39,389 nucleotides of DNA from CAZSVI01 sp964610205. GTDB lineage: Bacteria; Bacillota; Clostridia; DSM-8532. Location: assembly GCA_964610205.1 (NCBI GenBank), contig CAZSVI010000016.1, positions 1-39,389 on the forward strand, written 5' to 3'. The translations under genes were made by a program, and so were the position numbers. Position 1 is the stretch's first letter; each line of letters opens with the position of its first letter. The notes under the pieces are model-generated. The model worked only from the letters and a program-made list of their open reading frames with translations. It did no database searches and was not told the DNA's origin. Below are positions 25,607 to 34,223 of this stretch, in pieces.

Positions 25607-27280
25607 TTGAAATTAAATGGAGCCGATATAATAATTGAATGCTTAAAGGAACAGAACGTTGATACGATTTTCGGTTATCCGGGCGGGTCAGTTTTAAATA
25701 TTTATGATTCCCTTTACAAAAATAAGGAGTCAATAAAGCATATTCTGACCTCTCATGAGCAAGGTGCGGCCCATGCGGCAGACGGTTATGCCAGATCCAC
25801 CGGTAAAACCGGAGTGTGTATGGCGACATCAGGTCCCGGCGCCACAAACCTTGTTACCGGAATTGCAACAGCATATATGGATTCGGTACCTCTTGTTGCC
25901 ATAACAGGACAGGTGAATTCATCCTTAATCGGAAAGGATTCTTTCCAGGAAGTTGACATTACCGGCATAACAGAACCAATAACCAAACATAATTTTCTTG
26001 TTAAGGATGCAGATAAACTTGCTGAAACAATTCGAATGGCTTTTGAGATTGCTTCGAGCGGAAGGCCCGGTCCGGTTCTTGTGGATGTTTGTAAGGATGC
26101 CACAGCTCAAATGGCAGAATTCATTCCCTTTGACGGAAGAAACAGACTGAATTTGAAAGTGAAGAACCTCTTCAGCGATAGTGAATTGGATACTGCTGCC
26201 AATGAAATTCAAAAAGCAAGGATGCCTGTCATACTCTCCGGAGGAGGAACAATAATCGCGGGTGTTACCGGGTTGTTGATGCAGCTTTCGCAAAAGCTTC
26301 ATATTCCTGTTGCAACAACACTAATGGGTATGGGTTCCGTTCCGGGTCAATATTCCCTGTATACGGGGCTTCTTGGCATGCATGGTTCAAGGGTTTCCAA
26401 CAAAGCCGTATCGGAATGCGATTTATTGATTAATATCGGAGGAAGATTCAGCGATCGTGTTATAAGTGATATGAAACGTTTTGCACCGGCCGCGGAAATT
26501 ATGCATATTGATGCGGACCCGGCGGAGATAAACAAGAATATTGCCGTTCATTATCCTCTGTCAGGAGATATGGAATATATCCTTAATAAAATTCTTGAGA
26601 GGACACATCCTGTTGACGAAACCGACTGGGCAAAGCAGGTTATGATATGGAAACAAGAGTACGAAAATGCTTATATCGAAGATGACACATTAAAACCAAG
26701 GTATATCATTGAAAAATTCTGCGAACTAACCAAAGGAGACGCTATAGTGACTACCGAGGTGGGGCAGAATCAGATTTGGGCTGCCCAGTATTACACGTAT
26801 AAACGTCCGAGGCAGTATATATCTTCGGGAGGACTCGGAACCATGGGGTATGGCACGGGCGCCGCCATAGGTGTTCAGGCAGGAAACTCTGATAAAAAAG
26901 TAATTAATTTTGCGGGAGACGGAAGTTTCCGTATGAATTGCAATGAGCTTGCAACGGCGGTATACTATAAACTACCGATAGTTATTTCGGTTTTTAATAA
27001 TGGAACACTCGGTATGGTTCGCCAGTGGCAGACAATGTTTTATTCGAAAAGATATTCCCATACAACTTTGGACAGGGGACCTGACTTTGTTAAGCTGGCT
27101 GAAGCATATGGAGCAATCGGAATACGTGTTGCCAAAAGGCAGGAAGTACAGCCCGCGATTGAAAAGGCCCTGTCTTCAACGGATTGTCCGGTTGTGATTG
27201 ATTTTCTAATTGACATTGATGAAAGGGTTCTTCCTATTGTTCCTCCCGGAAAAGGGATTGACCAGTTGATTTATGCGTAA
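25607..27280 (+). CDS. ilvB: acetolactate synthase large subunit
   Basis: TTG 25607 follows ACGGAGG by 8 nt and begins MKLNGADIIIECL; this is the family's usual start, so the longer frame to 25535 is not used. The 557-residue protein is a thiamine-diphosphate enzyme with Glu51 (SHEQGAAHA), the VLVDVCKD and RFSDRV segments, and GDGSF...NN near 436-462 for Mg and cofactor binding. It makes acetolactate or acetohydroxybutyrate, the first common step to valine, leucine and isoleucine. Its regulatory subunit, ilvN, lies two genes downstream, after ilvD. Confidence 0.95.
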   Translation: MKLNGADIIIECLKEQNVDTIFGYPGGSVLNIYDSLYKNKESIKHILTSHEQGAAHAADGYARSTGKTGVCMATSGPGATNLVTGIATAYMDSVPLVAITGQVNSSLIGKDSFQEVDITGITEPITKHNFLVKDADKLAETIRMAFEIASSGRPGPVLVDVCKDATAQMAEFIPFDGRNRLNLKVKNLFSDSELDTAANEIQKARMPVILSGGGTIIAGVTGLLMQLSQKLHIPVATTLMGMGSVPGQYSLYTGLLGMHGSRVSNKAVSECDLLINIGGRFSDRVISDMKRFAPAAEIMHIDADPAEINKNIAVHYPLSGDMEYILNKILERTHPVDETDWAKQVMIWKQEYENAYIEDDTLKPRYIIEKFCELTKGDAIVTTEVGQNQIWAAQYYTYKRPRQYISSGGLGTMGYGTGAAIGVQAGNSDKKVINFAGDGSFRMNCNELATAVYYKLPIVISVFNNGTLGMVRQWQTMFYSKRYSHTTLDRGPDFVKLAEAYGAIGIRVAKRQEVQPAIEKALSSTDCPVVIDFLIDIDERVLPIVPPGKGIDQLIYA

Positions 27281-27302
27281 GTAAAAAAGGAGTGAAAGAG
27301 GT

Positions 27303-28961
27303 ATGCGCAGTGATATAATTAAAAAAGGTATTGAACGGGCTCCCCACAGATCACTTTTTAAGGCTATGGGATATACCGATGAAGAAATAGCAAGGCCACT
27401 AATTGGCGTTGTTAATTCAGCCAATGAAATTGTTCCGGGGCATATTCATCTGGACAAAATCGCAGAGGCGGTAAAAGCCGGCATTCGTTCAGCCGGAGGG
27501 ACACCTGTGGAATTTGGATCTATTGGTATCTGTGACGGAATTGCAATGGGACACGAGGGAATGAAATATTCTCTTGCCAGCAGGGAACTGATAGCGGATT
27601 CATGTGAAGCCATGGCGAGGGCACACAGCTTTGACGGTCTGGTATTTATTCCGAATTGTGATAAAATTGTACCCGGTATGTTAATGGCGGCGGCGAGAGT
27701 GAATATACCATCCATTGTTATCAGCGGAGGACCTATGCTGTCAATTTCCAAAAACCGAAAGCAGCTTGATCTTAACAGTGTATTTGAAGCTGTAGGTTCT
27801 GTAAAAGCAGGAATAATGAAAGAAGAAGATGTTGCTGAATATGAGGATAATGCCTGTCCCGGATGTGGTTCGTGCTCCGGAATGTTTACCGCCAATTCAA
27901 TGAATTGTCTTACAGAGGTACTGGGGATGGGGCTTCCCGGTAATGGCACCGTTCCAGCCGTGTATGCGGAAAGAATCCGTCTTGCGAAAATGGCCGGAGC
28001 AAAAATTATGGAACTGGTTGAAAAGGATATAAAACCATCTGATATTCTGGTCCCGGAGGCTTTTGAAAACGCTTTGACAGTTGATATGGCGCTGGGTTGC
28101 TCCACAAATTCGGTGCTGCATCTTCCCGCTATTGCTTATGAGACAGGCCTGGAACTTGATTTGGATATTATTAACGCTATAAGCGAAAAGGTTCCGAACT
28201 TGTGCAAGCTTGCTCCATCCGGCCCGTGGCACGTACAGGATCTGTACCAGGCAGGTGGAGTGCAGGCTGTAATGAAGGAACTGACAAAAAAGAACCTTTT
28301 GCATTTGAATCTTATATCAGCCACAGGAAAAACCATAGGAGAAAATATAAAGGATACGGTGGTTCTTGACAATAATGTAATATGTGATATCAATAATCCT
28401 CACAGCCAAACAGGAGGGATAGCCATCCTGAAGGGGAATATCGCTCCTGAAGGAGCTGTAGTAAAGCGGGCAGCTGTTTCAAGTGAAATGCTTTGCCACA
28501 GTGGGCCTGCAAGAGTATTCGATTCTGAAGATGATGCCATTGCTTCCATTTACAATGGAGAAATCAGAAAAGGTGATGTTATTATTATTCGTTATGAAGG
28601 CCCGAAGGGCGGTCCGGGAATGCGTGAAATGCTTGGTCCTACGTCGGCTATTGCGGGTATGGGCCTGGACAAGGACGTTGCGTTGATAACCGATGGGCGT
28701 TTTTCAGGAGCTTCCCGTGGCGCCTCAATCGGTCATGTTTCTCCTGAAGCAATGGTAGGCGGGCCTATTGCCGTGGTAAGGGAAGGGGATATTATAGATA
28801 TAAACATCCCTGAAGGTAAACTAAATGTTATGCTGTCTCAGGAGGAGATTGGAGAGAGGATGCATTCATGGAAAGCCCCGGAACCCAGGATTAAAACAGG
28901 ATACCTTGGACGTTATTCAAGGCTGGTTTCATCCGCAGGCAAGGGAGCGGTATTGGAATAA
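27303..28961 (+). CDS. ilvD: dihydroxyacid dehydratase
   Basis: The 552-residue enzyme removes water from dihydroxy acids to give the branched 2-keto acids. Cluster motifs are NCDKIVPGM (Cys119) and CPGCGSCSGMFTANSMNC (from Cys185). The N-terminal segment reads NSANEIVPGH, with Gly where [2Fe-2S] types have a third cysteine, so this is of the E. coli-like [4Fe-4S], oxygen-labile type, which suits an anaerobe. AAGGAG lies upstream, and the gene is 22 nt after ilvB, so co-transcription is expected. Confidence 0.95.
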   Translation: MRSDIIKKGIERAPHRSLFKAMGYTDEEIARPLIGVVNSANEIVPGHIHLDKIAEAVKAGIRSAGGTPVEFGSIGICDGIAMGHEGMKYSLASRELIADSCEAMARAHSFDGLVFIPNCDKIVPGMLMAAARVNIPSIVISGGPMLSISKNRKQLDLNSVFEAVGSVKAGIMKEEDVAEYEDNACPGCGSCSGMFTANSMNCLTEVLGMGLPGNGTVPAVYAERIRLAKMAGAKIMELVEKDIKPSDILVPEAFENALTVDMALGCSTNSVLHLPAIAYETGLELDLDIINAISEKVPNLCKLAPSGPWHVQDLYQAGGVQAVMKELTKKNLLHLNLISATGKTIGENIKDTVVLDNNVICDINNPHSQTGGIAILKGNIAPEGAVVKRAAVSSEMLCHSGPARVFDSEDDAIASIYNGEIRKGDVIIIRYEGPKGGPGMREMLGPTSAIAGMGLDKDVALITDGRFSGASRGASIGHVSPEAMVGGPIAVVREGDIIDINIPEGKLNVMLSQEEIGERMHSWKAPEPRIKTGYLGRYSRLVSSAGKGAVLE

Positions 28962-28971
28962 GGTTATCTGT

Positions 28972-29007
28972 TTCAAGCGGTGAGTATATCTCCCGCCTGA
29001 TTGAATT
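28972..29007 (+). repeat. intercistronic stem-loop between ilvD and ilvN
   Basis: TTCAA-GCGG-GAG (28972-28984, with a bulged T) can pair with CTCCCGC and a distal TTGAA (28990-29007) around a TATAT loop. No T-run follows, so it is more likely a processing or stability structure than a terminator. Confidence 0.4.
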
Positions 29008-29037
29008 GGTGTGTTGCTGTAAAAGGAGGAGAATTGT

Positions 29038-29532
29038 ATGAAGCATGTTTTGTCTGTTCTTGTAAACAACCATGCCGGCGTATTATCCAGGGTATCAGGT
29101 CTTTTCAGCCGAAGAGGATTTAATATTGAAAGCCTTGCCGTGGGAACAACCGATAACCAGGATATATCCCGGATGACAATTGTTGTTGACGGAGATGAGT
29201 ATACCGTTGATCAGGTTCAAAAACAATTGGCCAAATTAATTGATGTCATTAAGGTGGTACAGTTGGATACGGATAATTCCGTAAGTCGTGAACTCGCTAT
29301 AATAAAAGTTAACGCAGATACAAAGAAACGGTCTGAAATTATGCAGGTTGCGGAAGTGTTTCGAGCCAATATTATTGATATATCAAAAACGACTCTTACA
29401 ATTGAAGTTTCGGGCAGTGGCAAAAAAGTAGCCGCCATGCAGGAGATGCTCCGCCCTTTCGGTATACTGGAAGACGCGAGAACAGGTTTGATATCGCTGG
29501 AACGTGGTGTTAAGACTATATGTGATGAGTGA
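29038..29532 (+). CDS. ilvN: acetolactate synthase small (regulatory) subunit
   Basis: The 164-residue subunit starts with an ACT domain (HVLSVLVNNHAGVLSRVSGLFSRRGFNIESL) that usually binds valine for feedback inhibition of IlvB. The second half matches the C-terminal IlvN/IlvH domain (ELAIIKV to ARTGLISLERG). The start ATG 29038 has AAAGGAGGAG upstream. The gene is separated from its partner ilvB by ilvD. Confidence 0.95.
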   Translation: MKHVLSVLVNNHAGVLSRVSGLFSRRGFNIESLAVGTTDNQDISRMTIVVDGDEYTVDQVQKQLAKLIDVIKVVQLDTDNSVSRELAIIKVNADTKKRSEIMQVAEVFRANIIDISKTTLTIEVSGSGKKVAAMQEMLRPFGILEDARTGLISLERGVKTICDE

Positions 29533-29536
29533 ACTC

Positions 29537-29591
29537 GTTCAGCTAAAGCTCAACATCACAACTTCAGAGGGGGACTCTACCCCCACCGAAG
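29537..29591 (+). repeat. double palindromic element between ilvN and ilvC
   Basis: A near-perfect palindrome, GTTCAGCTAAAGCTCAAC (29537-29554), is followed by a second dyad: CTTC-AGA-GGGGG (29562-29573) with CCCCC-ACC-GAAG (29580-29591). The GC-rich stem stands out from the AT-rich surroundings and lacks a T-run. It looks like a REP-type repetitive palindrome or an mRNA processing site. It reminds me of hairpins repeated in other clostridial intergenic regions, but this is recollection only. Confidence 0.5.
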
Positions 29592-29635
29592 CGGATGTCT
29601 TAGAAATTTGATAAATAACAGAAAGGATGATACTA

Positions 29636-30631
29636 ATGGCAAAAATGTATTATGACAGTGATTGCGAATTAAAATTACTGGAAAACAAAACCGTAGCTGT
29701 AATCGGATACGGAAGTCAGGGACATGCCCATGCGCTGAACCTGAAGGAGAGCGGTATTAATGTTGTGGTAGGTCTGTCTCCCAATTCAAAAAGCCGCGAA
29801 AAAGCGCAGGCTGCCGGCCTGAAAGTGTTAGACACGGCACAAGCCGCGAAAATAGCCGATTTTGTTATGATACTTGTTCCTGATCAGGTTCAGTCTGATA
29901 TTTTTAAGGAGAGTATTGAAAAAAATCTGGAGGAGGGAAATGTTCTGCTCTTCGCCCATGGATTCAACATACACTTCAATCAAATAGTTCCTCCTGAAAA
30001 TGTTGATGTTATAATGGCCGCACCGAAAGGGCCGGGACATACGGTTAGATCACAGTATGTTGAAGGCCGGGGTGTGCCGTCGTTAATTGCTGTTCATCAG
30101 GATTACAGCGGACGAGCACATGAATATGCTCTTGCGTACGCTTCGGGTATTGGAGCAGGACGTGCGGGTATTCTTGAGACTACCTTCAAGGAAGAAACCG
30201 AAACCGATCTATTCGGAGAGCAGGCTGTTCTATGCGGCGGTGTAACCGAGCTTATGAAGGCCGGTTTTGAAACTCTTGTAGAGGCGGGATATCAGCCTGA
30301 AAGTGCGTATTTCGAATGCATCCATGAAATGAAACTGATTGTGGATATGATTAATCAGGGCGGATTTGAATATATGAGATATTCCATAAGTGATACAGCG
30401 GAGTATGGCGACTATACGACAGGGAAGAAAATTGTAACCGAAGAAAGCAGAACAGCAATGAAACAGGTGCTTGCCGATATTCAGGATGGAACTTTTGCTT
30501 CAAAATGGATATCCGAAAATAAATCCGGAGGAAGAGCAAAATTACTTGCGGCAAGAAGGAAGGAATCAGAGCATTTGCTCGAAACAACCGGCAAGGATCT
30601 TCGTAAAATGATGACTTGGCTTAAAAAGTAA
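29636..30631 (+). CDS. ilvC: ketol-acid reductoisomerase
   Basis: ATG 29636 has AAAGGA 8 nt upstream; the in-frame ATG 29627 lies within that site. The 331-residue class I enzyme has the Rossmann motif VIGYGSQGHAHALNLKESG, the ILVPDQ and GHTVR segments, and the Mg-binding helix motifs DLFGEQAVLCGG and the CIHEMKLIVDMI region. It isomerises and reduces acetolactate to dihydroxyisovalerate. Ser in NSKSRE after the second strand suggests NADPH use. It is the last gene of the leu-ilv group. Confidence 0.96.
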   Translation: MAKMYYDSDCELKLLENKTVAVIGYGSQGHAHALNLKESGINVVVGLSPNSKSREKAQAAGLKVLDTAQAAKIADFVMILVPDQVQSDIFKESIEKNLEEGNVLLFAHGFNIHFNQIVPPENVDVIMAAPKGPGHTVRSQYVEGRGVPSLIAVHQDYSGRAHEYALAYASGIGAGRAGILETTFKEETETDLFGEQAVLCGGVTELMKAGFETLVEAGYQPESAYFECIHEMKLIVDMINQGGFEYMRYSISDTAEYGDYTTGKKIVTEESRTAMKQVLADIQDGTFASKWISENKSGGRAKLLAARRKESEHLLETTGKDLRKMMTWLKK

Positions 30632-30633
30632 TA

Positions 30634-30662
30634 TTGACAAATCCCTTACCATGCGATATCTT
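30634..30662 (+). promoter_or_regulatory. sigma-A promoter upstream of abrB-like gene
   Basis: TTGACA at 30634-30639, starting 2 nt after the ilvC stop, and TATCTT at 30657-30662 are spaced by 17 nt. A 14-nt perfect palindrome, CCTGATTAATCAGG (30687-30700), lies about 20 nt downstream of the predicted start and could be an operator. A second TATAAT at 30774-30779 might be a proximal promoter but lacks a -35 box. Confidence 0.45.
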
Positions 30663-30812
30663 TTTGGTAAAGATAGTGTTTTGCATCCTGATTAATCAGG
30701 GGCATGCATATAATTCATATGCTTTATCCGCGGGAGTAAAATCTAGTGTTATAGATAACTAAACAAATAAGTCTATAATAGGTATATGAATAAAAGAATA
30801 GGGGGTTTTGCT

Positions 30813-31052
30813 ATGAGAGCAACAGGTTATGTAAGAAAATTGGATTCTTTAGGTCGTATTGTCCTTCCAAAATCACTTCGGAAGCAATTGAACATCAAGG
30901 AAGGCGATAGTATTGAAATGTTTGTTGATGAAAATGGTAACGTGATATTGGATAAATACATACCACGTTGTACATTTTGTGAAGGACTTACGGATAACAT
31001 GGTTCATTACAAAGGGAAAATTATTTGCAGGGACTGTCTGAAAAATATGTGA
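30813..31052 (+). CDS. AbrB/SpoVT-type transition-state regulator with zinc motif
   Basis: ATG 30813 follows GGGGG; an upstream ATG at 30786 lacks a site. The 79-residue protein has the AbrB swapped-hairpin DNA-binding domain (VRKLDSLGRIVLPKSLRKQL, 7-26). The C-terminal tail carries CTFC (53-56) and CRDC (72-75), probably a zinc site. Such proteins regulate stationary-phase and sporulation genes in Firmicutes. A palindrome upstream could be its own operator. It is monocistronic, ended by the hairpin at 31170. Confidence 0.9.
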   Translation: MRATGYVRKLDSLGRIVLPKSLRKQLNIKEGDSIEMFVDENGNVILDKYIPRCTFCEGLTDNMVHYKGKIICRDCLKNM

Positions 31053-31128
31053 TTGGTTCCAAAGCCAAACAGAAAAGGCAGGGTTAAGTTTATCTTAATT
31101 GTGTTTTAGTTTTGTTACAATTATTAAC

Positions 31129-31157
31129 TGGGACACGAAGTAACTATTCTATATAAT
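31129..31157 (+). promoter_or_regulatory. near-consensus sigma-A promoter before dgt
   Basis: TGGACA at 31129-31134 and a perfect TATAAT at 31152-31157 are spaced by 17 nt. Transcription would start near 31164, just 6 nt before a terminator hairpin. It is the best candidate promoter for the dgt-dnaG-sigA operon, or for a very short RNA. Confidence 0.65.
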
Positions 31158-31169
31158 CATTTAATAGCA

Positions 31170-31206
31170 ATGGGCAGTTGACAGGATGGAGGCTGCCCGT
31201 TTTTTT
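31170..31206 (+). terminator. intrinsic terminator between abrB-like gene and dgt
   Basis: ATGGGCAG (31170-31177) pairs with CTGCCCGT (31193-31200, one G-U) and is followed by seven T residues. It can end the abrB transcript. Because a strong promoter lies just upstream, it could also attenuate the dgt operon. Confidence 0.8.
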
Positions 31207-31263
31207 GCTGTTTAAACTGAACTAACTCTGATTAAACGAGGGTTTTGTTATAGAGGAGATATT

Positions 31264-32274
31264 ATGCTGATTCGTGAATTAACAGAAAATAATGAAAAAT
31301 TAATCTTGTCGTCTTTTGCAAAATTATCTGTACAGACAAAAGGAAGGGAACGTCAGGAACAAAAATGCAGCGTCAGGACGGATTTTCAAAGAGACAGGGA
31401 CAGGATTATATACTCAAAGTCTTTTCGCAGGTTGAAGCATAAAACACAGGTATTTATATCTCCCGAGGGAGATCACTACCGGACGCGTCTGACCCATACC
31501 CTTGAAGTTTCACAGATTGCCAGAACCATAGCCCGCAGCATGCGTTTAAATGAAGATCTGACGGAAGCAATTGCTCTTGGACATGATCTTGGTCATACGC
31601 CTTTTGGTCATGCGGGAGAAAGGGTGCTGCAGGAGGTGTGTCCCCTTGGATTTCTTCATAACGAACAGAGTGTAAGGGTTGTTGAAAAGTTGGAAAAAGA
31701 ATGTTGCGGTCTGAATCTTACTTTTGAGGTTCGCGACGGGATTTTATGCCACACGGGTGAGAAAAGGGCGGAAACTCTGGAAGGTCGCATTGTGAGGTTT
31801 GCCGACAGAATAGCCTATATTAATCATGACATTGAAGATGCGATCCGAGGAGGAGTAATTTCTGAAAACGAGCTTCCTGCCGAGTGCCTGGAGGTGTTAG
31901 GCAAAACATCAAGCAAACGGATAAACAATATGATTGTAAATATAGCAGAAAACAGCACAAATCAAAATGATGTAAGAATGAGTGAGGATTTTGGGAAGGC
32001 AACGGATACTCTCAGAAAATTCATGTTTCAGAATGTTTATATCGGATCTATAGCAAAACAGGAAGAATCGAAGGCAGAGCATATGCTCAGGCAGTTATAC
32101 AATCAGCTTATTCAAATGCCGGGGCTATTGCCAAAGGAGTTTTCGGATATGATTGAAAAGGAAGGAATTCACAGAGTGGTATGCGATTATATAGCAGGAA
32201 TGACCGATCGGTTTGCGGTAAAAGTATTTCAATCCATTTTTATTCCCCTATCATGGAGGATATTGGACTTTTAA
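31264..32274 (+). CDS. dgt: deoxyguanosinetriphosphate triphosphohydrolase-like HD protein
   Basis: The 336-residue protein is an HD-domain dNTPase: CSVRTDFQRDRDRIIYSKSFRRLKHKTQVF at the N terminus, metal ligands His78 (RLTHT), His107-Asp108 (GHDLGHTPFGHAGE) and Asp181 (RFADRIAYINHD). It hydrolyses dNTPs, classically dGTP, to nucleoside and triphosphate. ATG 31264 has GAGGAGAT upstream. Location before dnaG and sigA is a recurrent clostridial arrangement. It is of the shorter Firmicute type, about 330 residues. Confidence 0.93.
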   Translation: MLIRELTENNEKLILSSFAKLSVQTKGRERQEQKCSVRTDFQRDRDRIIYSKSFRRLKHKTQVFISPEGDHYRTRLTHTLEVSQIARTIARSMRLNEDLTEAIALGHDLGHTPFGHAGERVLQEVCPLGFLHNEQSVRVVEKLEKECCGLNLTFEVRDGILCHTGEKRAETLEGRIVRFADRIAYINHDIEDAIRGGVISENELPAECLEVLGKTSSKRINNMIVNIAENSTNQNDVRMSEDFGKATDTLRKFMFQNVYIGSIAKQEESKAEHMLRQLYNQLIQMPGLLPKEFSDMIEKEGIHRVVCDYIAGMTDRFAVKVFQSIFIPLSWRILDF

Positions 32275-32385
32275 TCATGGATTCAGGATTTTGAATACCA
32301 CAAAATACCTTTTATTTTTAATTTAAAATAAGCAGGAATTTTAAAAAAATTGTCGAATAACATAAATATACGTATTGGGGGGCTT

Positions 32386-34176
32386 ATGAACTTTTATCCC
32401 GATGAAATAATAGAGGAAGTAAGGCTAAACAATGATTTGGTAGAAGTAGCGTCTGAATATGTTCGCCTTGAAAAAAAGGGAGGAGGTTATTTTGGACTAT
32501 GCCCTTTTCATCGGGAAAAAACACCTTCTTTTCATGTTGAACCTGTAAAACAGTTTTATTTTTGCTTTGGATGTAATAATGGAGGTAATGTATTTCACTT
32601 CATTATGAATATAGAAAATCTTGATTTCCCGGAAGCATTGCGATTTTTGGCCGACAGAGCGAAAATAGTGCTTCCCGAACCTGATGACGATGAGGAACAG
32701 CGGAAAATAAAACTAAGAAAAAGTATCCTTGAAGTTAACAGGCAGGCTGCAAGATTTTTTTATTCGAATCTAAAAGAGCAAAAAGGTAATGATGCACGGA
32801 ATTATCTGTTACACCGGGGGCTCAAATATCAGACAATAAAAAGGTTCGGCCTTGGTTATGCTTCTATGGAATGGGACTCACTGACAAAGCACCTTGCAGG
32901 AAAAGGGTTTAATGAGACTATTCTTGTGGAAACCGGTTTATGCATGAAAAATAGAAATGGTAAATTAATAGACCGTTTCAGAGGCAGAGTTATGTTCCCA
33001 ATATTTGATATCCGGGGAAATATTGTAGCCTTTGGCGGAAGAGTTATGGACAATTCACTTCCAAAGTACGTTAATTCTCCTGAAACTCTTGTATATAGCA
33101 AGGGAAGAGAGCTTTATGGCATGAATCTTGCCAAAAAAAGCACTGAAAAAAAGCTTTTAATTGTAGAAGGGTATATGGATGTAATTACATTGCACCAGGC
33201 CGGAATTGATTTTACCGTTGCTTCATTAGGTACCGCTCTGACCAATATGCAGGGACGCATCCTCAGAAAATACGCCGATGAAATCATTATGTCATATGAC
33301 GCGGATACAGCGGGTAAAAAGGCAACGGAAAGAGGATTGGAGGTTTTGAATCAACTGGGATGCCGTATAAAAGTACTCCAGATTCCGGACGGCAAGGACC
33401 CGGATGAATTTATTCAAAAAAACGGATCGGAAAAGTTTAAAAACCTGGCGGATCGGGCAATATCACTTTTAGAATATAAGATCAGGCAGTTGAAATTGTT
33501 GAATTCTCAGGAGAATACGGAAGGAAAACTTGCTTTTTTGAACGGAGTTACTGATCTTCTTATTGAACAGGAAAACATATTGGAAAGGGAAATGGTTATG
33601 AAAAATATTTCCCGGGATTACGATATTACCATGGATACTCTTCAAGCTGAAATTGAGCGAAGGCTCAAGATAAAAACCAGGAAAGAAAAGAAAAAGGAGT
33701 TTAATACCGCAAGGCAGGATTTGACGGGTTCAATGAAATCCTACTCCGTTAAAAAGGAGGAAGGAAAAAGAGAGCGGTATGAAAAAATGCTGATAGCTTT
33801 ATTGAGCAGAGAAAACCATCTGTTTGAAAAAGCTTCGGAAAGATATCCAATATCGGTGTTCACATCGGGGAGCATGCAGGAAATGGCATCCGTGCTGTAT
33901 CGTAAGTTGGCCGATGGTAATGATTTTCATTTTGAAGAGTTTATATCAGGACTTGTGCCTGAGAAAGCATCAGTAATTGTGCATTTGATGAATACCTCAT
34001 GTAATTTTGATGAACCTGAACGTGCAATGGAGGATATTCTGCAAAAATTGGAAATGATAAAACTAGAAGATGAAAAAAAGGATATTTTAACGCGTTTGAA
34101 GAATATTACCGATATAGATGAAAAAAAAAGATTACAGCAGCAACTTCAGACGGTAATACGAAGGATGAGCAGATAG
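32386..34176 (+). CDS. dnaG: DNA primase
   Basis: ATG 32386 follows GGGGGG and begins MNFYPDEIIEEVRL, a typical DnaG start; the upstream TTG 32350 is not used. The 596-residue enzyme has the zinc-binding domain (Cys39, His42, Cys60, Cys63 in CPFHREKTPSFHV and FCFGC) and a TOPRIM domain with LLIVEGYMD near residue 260 and SYDADTAGKKA. The C-terminal helical helicase-binding domain completes it. It makes RNA primers for replication. It is the middle gene of the macromolecular synthesis operon (dgt-dnaG-sigA). Confidence 0.96.
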   Translation: MNFYPDEIIEEVRLNNDLVEVASEYVRLEKKGGGYFGLCPFHREKTPSFHVEPVKQFYFCFGCNNGGNVFHFIMNIENLDFPEALRFLADRAKIVLPEPDDDEEQRKIKLRKSILEVNRQAARFFYSNLKEQKGNDARNYLLHRGLKYQTIKRFGLGYASMEWDSLTKHLAGKGFNETILVETGLCMKNRNGKLIDRFRGRVMFPIFDIRGNIVAFGGRVMDNSLPKYVNSPETLVYSKGRELYGMNLAKKSTEKKLLIVEGYMDVITLHQAGIDFTVASLGTALTNMQGRILRKYADEIIMSYDADTAGKKATERGLEVLNQLGCRIKVLQIPDGKDPDEFIQKNGSEKFKNLADRAISLLEYKIRQLKLLNSQENTEGKLAFLNGVTDLLIEQENILEREMVMKNISRDYDITMDTLQAEIERRLKIKTRKEKKKEFNTARQDLTGSMKSYSVKKEEGKRERYEKMLIALLSRENHLFEKASERYPISVFTSGSMQEMASVLYRKLADGNDFHFEEFISGLVPEKASVIVHLMNTSCNFDEPERAMEDILQKLEMIKLEDEKKDILTRLKNITDIDEKKRLQQQLQTVIRRMSR

Positions 34177-34223
34177 TATGCTGAAAGGTCATTCACAATA
34201 GATGAGAGGTGGAATAGAGAGAT

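Noticed and set aside
27446..28105. 219-codon minus-strand open frame inside ilvD
   Set aside because: ilvD is certain on the plus strand, and the antisense frame has no domain pattern or ribosome site.
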